Of a stretch of 12,869 nucleotides of DNA, positions 6,494 to 12,869 are shown one piece after another. Location of the stretch: the NCBI RefSeq assembly GCF_938039775.1, contig NZ_CALHTQ010000102.1:1-12869 (forward strand), read 5' to 3'. The first letter of the stretch is position 1. Each line of letters begins with the position of its first letter. Below the pieces are notes generated by a model that had not been told where the DNA came from, ran no database searches, and was given only the letters and a program-made list of their open reading frames with translations. The stretch is from an uncultured Mogibacterium sp. GTDB lineage: Bacteria; Bacillota_A; Clostridia; Peptostreptococcales; Anaerovoracaceae. Both the position numbers and the translations under genes were made by a program.

Positions 6494-7840
6494 CTAGTTA
6501 TTCTCAACGTTGTCTACTACGTTAAGATCCTGATCAACCTGCTTCGAAACTCTTAAAGTTCTGTATAGTGGATGATCAACAGCTCTCATGAGGTGGTCTG
6601 TCTGGTGTAGAACCTTAAGTCCCATCTTAGGACCAGAAGCCATTACAGTGTTCGAGCAGTCGGAGCAGTTTCCGATGATTATGTACTCGCACTTATCCTT
6701 CTTGAACTGTAGGTTGTTTGATACCTGACCTGGGCAGATTCCTGGTCTCTCGCACTTTCTTGTGCCGTTAGGCATCTCCTGTGCCTGCTTGCAGTAGCAA
6801 AGCGAAACTTCCTTCGCATTGTACTTCTTGCAAAGTTCCTGCATTCTCTCATAGTTACCACCACATGCGCATACTAGGATACCCATGTTAGCTCCATGTA
6901 GATCTAGGAACGGCATTGATACTAGAATCGCTCCGGTTGTCTTAGTAATAGGAGCTTCTAGTGTAGTCGACTTACCAGTGAACGCACCACCCATTACGAT
7001 TTCGCCATACTCACCATCGATTCCGCCAGCTCTCTCAATTAGAGAAGCAACGCTTGTTCCTACTGGAACGTCCATGAATACGTGAGCATCGTGTCCACCG
7101 TTGAGCTTACCTCTTACTGTTAGGTGCTTTAGGAAGGATGGCTTTCTCTCGTCTACAGCCTCAGCTACTCTAGCGCAAGTCTCACTATTGATAACAACAG
7201 ACTTTGCAGCTGATGGAAGCTGGCTTGGTTCTAGCTCGATTCCGAGACATTCTCTAACTACAGCTCTTTCTTCACCCATTGGGTAAATGTCTGCTAGAAG
7301 ATGTCTTGTGATGTTTGGCTCATCCTTTAGACATTCGTCAAGGATTTCAACAGCCTTACGATTCTTCTTCTTAATAGCAATGATAGCCTTGTCTGCTCCA
7401 GAGATTTCCATACAGAGCTTAACTCCGCGGATAACCTTCTCTGGCTCTTCCTCTATCTGCTGAATGTTGTGCTTTAGTCCAGGCTCACACTCGGAAGCAT
7501 TTACAAGGATGTAACCGCCATCCTCGAAATGAGCATCTAGCTTAACTGCAGTAGGGAATCCAGCTCCGCCCATTCCTACAACTCCAGCAGCCCTAACCAT
7601 CTCAAGAGGAGTTCCTTCTTCGATAGGAACGAACTCGTCCTTCTGCTCTTCATCAGGCTTAATAACAATCATCTCGTCTGTTATTTCTTCAACAACGCCG
7701 TAAGCGCTAGAGAAGATATTCGCGCCGAGACCTGTTGGCTCTGCAATGAGGGTACCCTTCTTAACTTTGTCACCAACTTTAACAATTGGGGCACAAGGTT
7801 TACCTACATGCTGTCTCAACAAAATCTGCAAATTTTCCAT
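6494..7840 (-). CDS. prdC: Proline reductase-associated electron transfer protein PrdC (RnfC-like)
   Basis: A 448-residue RnfC-like protein thought to pass electrons to the proline reductase. Domains: an N-terminal barrel-sandwich (lipoyl-like) region (about 9-60, KVGDKVKKGTLIAEP); the NADH-dehydrogenase 51-kDa-type flavin fold with the signature GMGGAGFPT (89-97); an SLBB-like segment (about 257-290, DVPVGTSVASLIERAGG); and a cysteine-rich C-terminus with C324/C326, C348/C350, C363, C369 and C392-x-x-C395, suitable for iron-sulfur or redox-active thiols. Some clostridial PrdC proteins are reported to contain selenocysteine; this one reads through with sense codons only. AAGGAGAG lies 8 bases before the ATG. 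It is the first gene of the minus-strand prd unit. A housekeeping RnfC is unlikely given the context and the unusual C-terminus. Confidence 0.93.
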   Translation of the reverse strand: MENLQILLRQHVGKPCAPIVKVGDKVKKGTLIAEPTGLGANIFSSAYGVVEEITDEMIVIKPDEEQKDEFVPIEEGTPLEMVRAAGVVGMGGAGFPTAVKLDAHFEDGGYILVNASECEPGLKHNIQQIEEEPEKVIRGVKLCMEISGADKAIIAIKKKNRKAVEILDECLKDEPNITRHLLADIYPMGEERAVVRECLGIELEPSQLPSAAKSVVINSETCARVAEAVDERKPSFLKHLTVRGKLNGGHDAHVFMDVPVGTSVASLIERAGGIDGEYGEIVMGGAFTGKSTTLEAPITKTTGAILVSMPFLDLHGANMGILVCACGGNYERMQELCKKYNAKEVSLCYCKQAQEMPNGTRKCERPGICPGQVSNNLQFKKDKCEYIIIGNCSDCSNTVMASGPKMGLKVLHQTDHLMRAVDHPLYRTLRVSKQVDQDLNVVDNVENN

Positions 7841-7941
7841 GACACAGTCTCTCCTTAAATATTTTTGACTCTACAAATCATTAATGTATATCGTTCGAAA
7901 AGCCACACAAATAAAGGTAATGCGCATTCTTTTCTAGATTG

Positions 7942-7970
7942 ATGATAACATAACGATTTATTTATTTCAA
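7942..7970 (-). promoter_or_regulatory. Probable prdC promoter
   Basis: On the minus strand TTGAAA (7970-7965) and TATCAT (7947-7942) are 17 bases apart, a reasonable sigma-A promoter with transcription starting near 7935. The leader to the prdC ATG would be about 95 bases. I found no sigma-54 (GG-N10-GC) element here, although prd operons in other clostridia depend on the sigma-54 activator PrdR. Confidence 0.6.
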
Positions 7971-7983
7971 TGATAATTGCTAG

Positions 7984-8012
7984 ATTATCTATAGAGTTTT
8001 TCAATAGATAAT
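7984..8012. promoter_or_regulatory. Inverted repeat upstream of the prdC promoter (possible operator)
   Basis: ATTATCTAT (7984-7992) and ATAGATAAT (8004-8012) are perfect 9-bp arms with an 11-base gap, so their centres are 20 bases or about two helical turns apart. The repeat lies immediately upstream of the prdC -35 box, where an activator would bind. The rest of the 468-bp gap 7841-8308 is AT-rich and non-coding, with further TTCTATC/ATAGAT-like words at about 8014 and 8081. Confidence 0.5.
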
Positions 8013-8223
8013 TTTCTATCAGAATACGTTTTTATTTATACACCACCTACATATTTTTGTCATGTTTTTAAATCAATAATTTCTATCTATAAAAACACTT
8101 TATTATATTTTCTTGATAATCATTTCACATCGTTTTCGTTGATTTCTTGCACTTCACAAAGAGCTTGCGTTTCTCAGTCACATAATATTGTACTATTTTT
8201 CGAAACACGCATTTGTTATATTA

Positions 8224-8252
8224 TTGACTTTTAATATTTACTGCTCTATAGT
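8224..8252 (+). promoter_or_regulatory. prdF promoter
   Basis: TTGACT (8224-8229), a 17-base spacer and TATAGT (8247-8252) make a near-consensus sigma-A promoter. Transcription should start near 8259, about 50 bases before the prdF ATG. Confidence 0.8.
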
Positions 8253-8255
8253 TTA

Positions 8256-8301
8256 CTTAGGTGGCAATTATTTATTTCATACTTATGTAACCTAAGGAGG
8301 T
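8256..8301 (+). promoter_or_regulatory. prdF leader inverted repeat and RBS
   Basis: CTTAGGT (8256-8262), at or just before the predicted transcript 5' end, is the inverse of ACCTAAG (8290-8296). The right arm overlaps the first bases of the strong Shine-Dalgarno AAGGAGGT (8294-8301), which lies 7 bases before the ATG. If formed in the RNA the pairing could partly mask the RBS; alternatively it may be a DNA operator. Confidence 0.4.
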
Positions 8302-8308
8302 ACATGAT

Positions 8309-9349
8309 ATGGCACTAACTGCTAAGATTGATTACAAGAAGTATACTGATGCTATCAGAACTATCGAGGCTCACACTGAAGGTGAGTACTGCAGAGTAGC
8401 TCTTGATTGCCCAGAGACAGAAGGTAACACAATGATCGAGAGAAAGCACTATCTCGAAGAGCATTATGATTATGTAAGAACTGCTCTTATGTTCGAGCCT
8501 CGTGGACATCACGACATGTTCGGTGCTTTCGTTGTAGAGCCTTGCAACAAAGAGGCTGATTTCGGCGTATTCTTCATGGATGGAGGCGGATACCTCAACA
8601 TGTGCGGACACTGCACAATCGGTGTTGTAACTGCAATTCTTGAAGGTGGTCTAATGGAGATGAAGGAGCCTCAGACAGAGGTTATTCTAGAAGCTCCTGC
8701 TGGTATTATTAAGACAGTTGCTGACGTTAAAGACGGAAAGGTTACTGGCGTAACTCTAACTAACGTTCCTTCATTCAGATATAAGAAGGATCTTCACATT
8801 GAGTTCGAAGGCAAAGATGTTGTATACGACATTTGCTTCGGTGGTTCTTTCTTCGCTCTAGTTGATACAGAGAAGAACTTTGGTATCAAGGTTGGTCCTG
8901 ATACAGCTGGTTTCCTAACAAGATTCTCAAGTTTCATGCTTCAGAAGGTTAACGAGACTGTTTCTGTTCAGCACCCAGAGCTAGACATCACATCTGTTGA
9001 CCTAGTTGAGAACTACTCAACAACTGATACTCCAGATGCTGACCTACGTAACCTCGTAGTATTCGGTGACCCTGCAGATCCTCAGCTAGATAGATCCCCA
9101 TGCGGAACTGGTACATCAGCTAAGATGTCCCTACTCCACGCACTTGGTGAGCTTCCAATTGGCAAGGAGTTCGTTTATGAGTCATTCATCGGAACTAAGT
9201 TCTACGGCATGATTCAGAGCGAGACAAAGGTTGGCGAATTCGATGCAATCGTTCCTCAGGTTAGAGGCGGTGGCTACCTCTGCGGAGAAGCTACTTGGTT
9301 CATCGATCCAGACGATGCTCTAGGAAAGGGATTCGTAGTTCCTAAATAA
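8309..9349 (+). CDS. prdF: Proline racemase PrdF
   Basis: A 346-residue cofactor-independent proline racemase that interconverts L- and D-proline and so feeds the D-specific reductase. Both catalytic thiols are present: Cys99 in the MCGHCTIG motif (98-105) and Cys265 in DRSPCGTGTSA (261-271). These are the two-base pair that abstracts and returns the alpha proton from opposite faces. His101 follows the first thiol as in the family, and the length is normal. The protein has no signal peptide and should be cytoplasmic. The ATG at 8309 has AAGGAGGT 7 bases upstream. The gene is divergent from prdC, with its own promoter and terminator, whereas in Clostridioides difficile prdF lies at the end of the operon. 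A hydroxyproline epimerase is the main alternative, but the prd context and the Cys/Cys pair favour proline. Confidence 0.95.
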   Translation: MALTAKIDYKKYTDAIRTIEAHTEGEYCRVALDCPETEGNTMIERKHYLEEHYDYVRTALMFEPRGHHDMFGAFVVEPCNKEADFGVFFMDGGGYLNMCGHCTIGVVTAILEGGLMEMKEPQTEVILEAPAGIIKTVADVKDGKVTGVTLTNVPSFRYKKDLHIEFEGKDVVYDICFGGSFFALVDTEKNFGIKVGPDTAGFLTRFSSFMLQKVNETVSVQHPELDITSVDLVENYSTTDTPDADLRNLVVFGDPADPQLDRSPCGTGTSAKMSLLHALGELPIGKEFVYESFIGTKFYGMIQSETKVGEFDAIVPQVRGGGYLCGEATWFIDPDDALGKGFVVPK

Positions 9350-9379
9350 GCTACATAATACAATCTTTTTTTCATAACG

Positions 9380-9415
9380 ACTACGGGACTGACGACTGTC
9401 AGTCCCGTAGTTTTT
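9380..9415 (+). terminator. prdF terminator
   Basis: A perfect 14-bp stem, ACTACGGGACTGAC (9380-9393) with GTCAGTCCCGTAGT (9398-9411), closes a GACT loop and is followed by a T run. It lies about 30 bases after the prdF stop. Confidence 0.93.
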
Positions 9416-9445
9416 CATTGCAGAATTTTTTTATCTTATTAGCAT

Positions 9446-9474
9446 AAAGGAAAGAGCCAGGCAAAACCTGGCTC
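9446..9474 (-). terminator. Terminator of the stand-alone PrdA N-domain gene
   Basis: On the minus strand GAGCCAGG and CCTGGCTC form an 8-bp stem with a TTTTG loop, followed by TTTCCTTT. It is about 45 bases past the stop codon at 9520. Having its own terminator supports a functional gene rather than debris. Confidence 0.75.
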
Positions 9475-9519
9475 AAAAGGAGTTGATCAATCTATCTATG
9501 CGGTAATAAATAAATATTT

Positions 9520-9942
9520 TTATACTGGGAATTCAATTGCGATGTCTTTGCCCTCCCCGATATAGAGCTTAACAACGCCGCCAACAACTGACATGTTAAC
9601 GTTCTGTACCTCTCCACCAATAGATGCTTCTACAAGCTCTCCGGATTCTGCTTCTTCAGTTGCTTCTTCTGCGCCTACATCTACATCGTCATCGTACCTG
9701 TCTACGATGTCTGGAGTGATAGGAGTTAGAGAATCAACAGTCTTAGTTAGCTTTGAGCCATTTAGCACCTGTCCAATCTTGAGTGCTCCATCAATGCTTA
9801 ATAATCCAGTATCGATTAGGTCTGGGAAAATAGCCGGATCCTCAAAGTTCGCTGGAGTTAGTTCAGTTCCCTCTTCTGCTCTGCAGCATAGAACTGCAGG
9901 ATCATTTTTATGCGCTTGCGCTGTTTCAGCTGTAATCGACAT
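9520..9942 (-). CDS. Stand-alone paralogue of the PrdA N-terminal domain
   Basis: A 140-residue protein whose first 84 residues match PrdA 1-84 at 73 positions (about 87%), including twin Cys19-Cys20 and the run GQVLNGSKLTKTVDSLTPIT. Then comes an acidic linker (DDDVDVGAEEATEEAESGE) in place of the Ala/Pro linker of PrdA. It closes with VVKLYIGEGKDIAIEFP, equivalent to the small PrdA segment at 117-134, and stops just where the second PrdA linker begins. The catalytic region is absent, so it cannot be a reductase. It has a good RBS (GGAGGTG, about 8 bases before the ATG), a normal stop and its own terminator, so it looks intact and expressed. Function is unknown; a docking, scaffold or competitor role toward PrdB, PrdC or PrdA is inference. 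Automated tools may call it a PrdA fragment or pseudogene. Confidence 0.88.
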   Translation of the reverse strand: MSITAETAQAHKNDPAVLCCRAEEGTELTPANFEDPAIFPDLIDTGLLSIDGALKIGQVLNGSKLTKTVDSLTPITPDIVDRYDDDVDVGAEEATEEAESGELVEASIGGEVQNVNMSVVGGVVKLYIGEGKDIAIEFPV

Positions 9943-10161
9943 TACAATACACCTCCATAAATTTTCATTTTCATTACGGTAATGAGATTAACACCGATAT
10001 GCTTTAATCACAATAGATTTAGCTATAGGTAATATCTATTTGAGCAGGTTCTATTATTGGGGATTTATCATTGAAATAATCTATATTACAGCATAGTGAA
10101 CTTATGGCTTTATTCATCATGTATATTCCATTTGTTTTCTTGAGACAAGCTCATGTATCTC

Positions 10162-10204
10162 AAAAAACAAAATACTGCAACTCCGCTGAGTTGCAGTATT
10201 TTGT
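10162..10204 (-). terminator. Terminator after tRNA-Arg
   Basis: A perfect 17-bp stem: 10167-10183 pairs base for base with 10188-10204 around a 4-base loop. On the minus strand it is followed by TTTTTT. It begins two bases after the encoded CCA end of the tRNA and ends a monocistronic tRNA transcript. Between it and the PrdA N-domain gene (9943-10160) the sequence is AT-rich with no convincing gene. Confidence 0.92.
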
Positions 10205-10205
10205 G

Positions 10206-10282
10206 TGGTGCGCCCACAGGGACTCGAACCCCGAACCTTCACATTCGTAGTGTGACGCTCTATCCAATTGCGCTATAGGCGC
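10206..10282 (-). tRNA. tRNA-Arg (anticodon ACG)
   Basis: A 77-base cloverleaf on the minus strand with encoded CCA. The acceptor arm GCGCCTA pairs with TGGGCGC (one G-U), followed by discriminator A and CCA. The anticodon arm TCACA/TGTGA closes the loop CTACGAA, giving anticodon ACG, which reads CGU and, after deamination of A34 to inosine by TadA, CGC and CGA. The T arm CGGGG/CCCTG carries the TTCGAGT loop. It has its own promoter and terminator. Confidence 0.96.
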
Positions 10283-10286
10283 TCAA

Positions 10287-10318
10287 AACGCTATAATAAT
10301 TTATCATGATATAGCGTT
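10287..10318 (-). other. Inverted repeat enclosing the tRNA -10 box; also a possible SDR terminator
   Basis: AACGCTATA (10287-10295) and TATAGCGTT (10310-10318) are perfect 9-bp arms with a 14-base centre that contains the tRNA-Arg -10 box. On the minus strand the second arm is followed by TT, making a TTTT run, so the same bases can act as a weak intrinsic terminator about 33 bases downstream of the SDR gene. Confidence 0.6.
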
Positions 10319-10326
10319 CTTGTCAA
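10298..10326 (-). promoter_or_regulatory. tRNA-Arg promoter
   Basis: On the minus strand TTGACA (10326-10321) is 17 bases from TAAATT (10303-10298). The expected start of transcription lies about 8 bases upstream of the mature tRNA 5' end at 10282. Confidence 0.75.
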
Positions 10327-10350
10327 GTCATTCCAGCGGTTCTGTAAAGC

Positions 10351-11184
10351 TTATCTTTCGATTTTACTCTTCTGGCTTCGTGCAACTATGCCGAGTACAA
10401 TTTCTCTTGGCACAAACTTTACAGCAACAGCAGCCAGCTTAACCATTTTATTAGGAACGATAATTATCTTACCCTTGTCTGCTTCATCAATACAGTACGA
10501 AACACACTCTTTTGCAGAAATTCCCTTGAGAGAAAATTTGACGTTAGCAACATCGTTAAACTCTGTATTTACCGGACCTGGACAAAGTGCGTGTACCTGC
10601 ACATGACTTCCGAGACGTTTCAACTCTTCAGCAATAGCATTTGTAAGCGATACAACATACGACTTAGTCGCATAGTATGTCGCCATATATGGTCCACCTG
10701 GCATAAGACCAGCAACGGAACCAACATTGATGATATGTCCATGATCACGCTCAATAAAATGAGGCAGCATCTGGTGAGCAATATAATGAAGTGCCCTAAC
10801 ATTGACATCAATCATATTGAGGTCTTTCGAAACATCACTTTGGTCGAATCTACCAACTGCACCGAACCCTGCGTTATTAATGAGTATGTCCAGAGGCATT
10901 TCGCGTTCAGACTTAAGGTAGGCAATCAGTTCAGCGCACTCATTTAAATCTGATAAGTCCGCTGTAATACACTCGCACTCAACGTGATAATCACTTGCGA
11001 GCTCTTGTCCCAAATCTACTAGGCGGTCTTCTCTTCTTGCTACGAGGATAACCGAGTACCCTTCCGCTGCAAGCTGACGCGCAAATTCAGCTCCTATTCC
11101 AGAGCTTGCCCCGGTTATACACGCAAGCCCGCTAGCTGGGCTAACGGACTTTTTATTTGGAATATTGATTGTCTGCGTGTTCAT
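10351..11184 (-). CDS. SDR-family NAD(P)-dependent oxidoreductase
   Basis: A 277-residue classical short-chain dehydrogenase/reductase. The dinucleotide-binding motif TGASSGIG is at 24-31, with ARRED (49-53) after the second strand; Arg at this position usually favours NADP(H). NNAG is at 103-106, the catalytic Ser156 lies in NVGSVAG, Tyr170-x-x-x-Lys174 completes the active site, and CPGPVNTEF (201-209) follows. A C-terminal hydrophobic or amphipathic stretch (about 244-268, MVKLAAVAVKFVPREIVLGIV) resembles the DltE/YqjQ-like SDRs that touch the membrane or act on lipids. The substrate is not determinable. The ATG overlaps the TAA of the preceding 33-codon ORF by one base, and its only SD-like element (AGGAG, about 11 bases upstream) lies inside that ORF, so translation is probably coupled. 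Confidence 0.88.
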   Translation of the reverse strand: MNTQTINIPNKKSVSPASGLACITGASSGIGAEFARQLAAEGYSVILVARREDRLVDLGQELASDYHVECECITADLSDLNECAELIAYLKSEREMPLDILINNAGFGAVGRFDQSDVSKDLNMIDVNVRALHYIAHQMLPHFIERDHGHIINVGSVAGLMPGGPYMATYYATKSYVVSLTNAIAEELKRLGSHVQVHALCPGPVNTEFNDVANVKFSLKGISAKECVSYCIDEADKGKIIIVPNKMVKLAAVAVKFVPREIVLGIVARSQKSKIER

Positions 11185-11285
11185 TAGAATTTATTTCTCC
11201 TGTTGTTCTTGTAAAGTAACATGAAGTAGTAGATGCAGAGTGCGAATAGAACTCCACCGAGCACAACGCTTATCATGCGTATCAT
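11184..11285 (-). CDS. 33-residue single-span membrane microprotein
   Basis: A short ORF with a good ribosome binding site (AGAAGG about 7 bases before the ATG). It encodes a short N-terminus with one Arg, one hydrophobic span of about 20 residues (ISVVLGGVLFALCIYYFMLL) and a strongly basic tail (YKNNRRNKF). By the positive-inside rule the tail should be cytoplasmic. Its TAA stop shares one base with the SDR ATG (TAATG), typical of translational coupling. I do not recognise a family. The neighbour suggests a membrane anchor or partner for the SDR. An alternative start is the ATG three codons later. Confidence is limited by the small size, but RBS, coupling and a coherent membrane topology all agree. 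Confidence 0.6.
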   Translation of the reverse strand: MIRMISVVLGGVLFALCIYYFMLLYKNNRRNKF

Positions 11286-11320
11286 AACAGCACCTTCTTT
11301 CGATTAATCTTGAAAACTAC

Positions 11321-11340
11321 ACTTATCTCCGCAGATAAGT
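11321..11340 (-). terminator. Weak terminator-like hairpin after the fructose-bisphosphatase gene
   Basis: ACTTATCT and AGATAAGT form a perfect 8-bp stem around a CCGC loop, three bases past the fbp stop codon. On the minus strand the downstream sequence GTGTAGTTTTC has only a weak T run, so termination is likely partial and the microprotein and SDR genes may be read from the fbp transcript. Confidence 0.45.
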
Positions 11341-11342
11341 TC

Positions 11343-12869
11343 TTAATTCTTTGAGTAATATTTACCCCTCTTTGGATAAACTTCTTTGATGGTTCCCTTG
11401 CGGAATTCAGCATTTAGCTGCTGTAGGTCATCGATCTGAGACTGCAGAACTTTACCTATATCTGTATCAATTATCAGCATGCGTTCTGGTAGCGTGTGAG
11501 TAGTTACAATATTAGGATTGTTGAATTCCTGAGTACCATCTGGTTGTAATGGATGGTATGGCTCATGCTCCGACAGCGCCATAAACCATGAGTTGAAAAT
11601 AAATGTGTATCCAGCAATTCCAGTCGTCTTCTGATACGCCTTAGAAATACCACCATCTATAACTATCAGCTTACCTTCTCCCTTAATTGGGCTCTCTCCA
11701 TCCTTAATCTTAACTGGCACATGGCCGTTGAGGATAATTCCCTTTGATGGATCGAGGTCGAAGTCGCGAATAATCTTGATGCAAATATCCTTTTCCTTAA
11801 TAAGCTTATAGTACGGAACTGTATGCTCCTTGTGAGTAGCTTTATCAGAGATGAAAAGCCTCTCAAATGTTGTCATTTTATCCTTACCGAATAGCGGCGA
11901 GTCAGGACCGAGCCACAGGTACCACATAAGATTTGCAGCATCCGCTTTATCCAGTTCACATCTTGGATTGAAGTATACTTCTCTAAGCTCTTGGTCAAGC
12001 TGCTTCATCAGAGCTGCGCCGTGATTAGTCTTGCCCGCAATTGTTACCTCCATAAAATCGCCATCCTCGGTAAATGGAATGCATCCGTGAAAAAGCAGAT
12101 TCCCGTTATAAGTAGTAAAAAGCGCTCCGTGTGTGTATAGGAAGTTGATGTGTTCCTGAAGCTTTCTGGAGTTTGTAATTGACGCCTCAAGTGCAACCAT
12201 TACTTCCTCTTCTTCAGGACTTAGCTTATACGGATCAGCAGGATCGATAGTTGGTAGATTAGTGTCCTTAATCGGATACGTCTCACCATAGCACTCAACA
12301 GTGCCCTTCTCGAGGTCAATCTTATCGAGCATCAATCTGTGATCCAGCTTGAACTCTGGATGGTTCATAATGGTCTGGCCTTCAACCTTGAACTGGATGA
12401 TCGCAATCATCTTGTGCATCTTGGCTGCAAGCTCCTCAGGTATAGGGTCAAATCTATTCTTCTCGAGCACATGCGGCATAAAGCCTGTGCATGGGTCGTC
12501 TCCATAAATCTGCTGAGCACGAGTCGCTAGCGGACGAAGGTTAATGCCATATCCGTACTCGAGCATATCGAAGTTATTGTAGCTGACATTCATGCGGATT
12601 ATATTTGCAATGCACGGTCTATTTCCACAAGCTGCACCCATCCATACGATGTCGTGGTTACCCCACTGGATATCAAGGCTGTTTTGCGCCATCAGCGTAT
12701 CCATCACCTTATGCGGGGACGGGCCGCGGTCAAAAATATCGCCGATAATATGCAGGTGATCTATGGTTCATTTTTTTATCACCCCTGAAAGTTCGATAAT
12801 GAATAAATCCGCACGTCCGTATTCCACGAGGCTTTTGATAATTTCGCTATAATAATCCTTCTTGTTAAA
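11343..12869 (-). CDS. fbp: Fructose-1,6-bisphosphatase class III, 5' end outside window, interrupted by an in-frame UGA
   Basis: The C-terminal part (about 508 codons) of a class III FBPase, the Firmicute-type gluconeogenic enzyme that hydrolyses fructose 1,6-bisphosphate. Metallophosphatase motifs are GDIFDRG (12723-12743), GNHD (12651-12662) with WMGAACGNRPC after it, and NGHVPVK and IDGGISKAYQ later. The family is usually about 640-670 residues, so some 140 N-terminal residues lie beyond the right edge. Reading upstream from GDIFDRG, the frame meets TGA at 12768-12770. It then continues in the same frame to the window edge with family-like sequence (KDYYSEIIKSLVEYGRADLF). The stop sits where relatives have Leu (…IQRL-x-VDHLHIVGD), so TTA to TGA is the simplest change. 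It could be a nonsense mutation (pseudogene), a sequencing error or, less likely, recoding. A restart near 12707 would lack the GDIFDRG metal ligands. Confidence 0.85.
12768..12770 (-). other. In-frame UGA in the fructose-bisphosphatase gene
   Basis: TGA stands between GVIKK and TIDHLHIIGD in one uninterrupted frame. No stem of the strength seen after the prdB UGA lies 15-40 bases downstream; only a 4-bp TATC/GATA stem with a 3-base loop is visible. Selenocysteine insertion is therefore not supported, and a Leu-to-stop change or a base-call error is more likely. Confidence 0.8.

Noticed and set aside
6494..7840. PrdC as the RnfC subunit of the Rnf complex.
   Set aside because: There are no rnfD/G/E/A/B neighbours, the C-terminus has a different cysteine pattern, and it leads the prd cluster.
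7841..8308. A sigma-54 promoter expected for PrdR control of prd genes.
   Set aside because: TTGCAC and CTTGCG words occur near 8147-8168, but no GG-N10-GC pair with correct spacing was found on either strand.

Overview
The window reads as chromosome of a low-to-moderate GC, selenocysteine-decoding anaerobic Firmicute (Clostridia) that ferments amino acids. The basis is a proline reductase (prd) locus, a UGA-containing selenoprotein gene, strong AAGGAGG ribosome binding sites, near-consensus sigma-A promoters and a class III fructose-bisphosphatase. A member of the Anaerovoracaceae / Family XIII group or a relative of Peptostreptococcaceae is plausible, but the genus cannot be fixed from sequence alone. 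No mobile element, CRISPR array or phage gene was seen.

Layout. (1) 1-1263: an AT-rich leader with a textbook TTGACA-17-TATAAT promoter drives a TauE/SafE-like membrane protein (229-1128, +), closed by a strong hairpin terminator shared with the convergent flavodoxin-domain gene (1264-1848, -). (2) 2038-7840, minus strand, transcribed right to left: prdC, prdA, a small CBO2463-type gene, the selenoprotein gene prdB (in-frame UGA at 3751-3753), an intergenic terminator-like hairpin, then prdD and prdE. (3) A 468-bp divergent control region (7841-8308) separates prdC from prdF (8309-9349, +), the proline racemase. (4) 9520-9942 (-): a free-standing copy of the PrdA N-terminal region with its own RBS and terminator. 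(5) 10206-11285 (-): tRNA-Arg(ACG), an SDR oxidoreductase and a 33-codon membrane microprotein that overlaps the SDR start by one base. (6) 11343 to the right edge (-): a class III fructose-1,6-bisphosphatase whose reading frame is interrupted by a single in-frame UGA.

How the genes work together. PrdF interconverts L- and D-proline. PrdA (processed to a pyruvoyl enzyme at Thr418/Cys419) and PrdB (Sec151) reductively open D-proline to 5-aminovalerate, and PrdC, an RnfC-like iron-sulfur flavoprotein, is the probable electron donor. PrdD and PrdE are homologues of the two processed PrdA pieces, split exactly at the PrdA cleavage site. The TauE-like carrier may move a substrate or product of the pathway, but this is only a neighbourhood inference. 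prdR, the usual regulator gene, is absent from the window, and prdF is divergent rather than at the end of the operon.

The points most worth a second look are the stand-alone PrdA N-terminal protein, the PrdD/PrdE split at the processing site, the SECIS-like hairpin after the prdB UGA, the UGA inside the fructose-bisphosphatase gene, the SDR-coupled microprotein, and the inverted repeat wrapped round the tRNA-Arg promoter.
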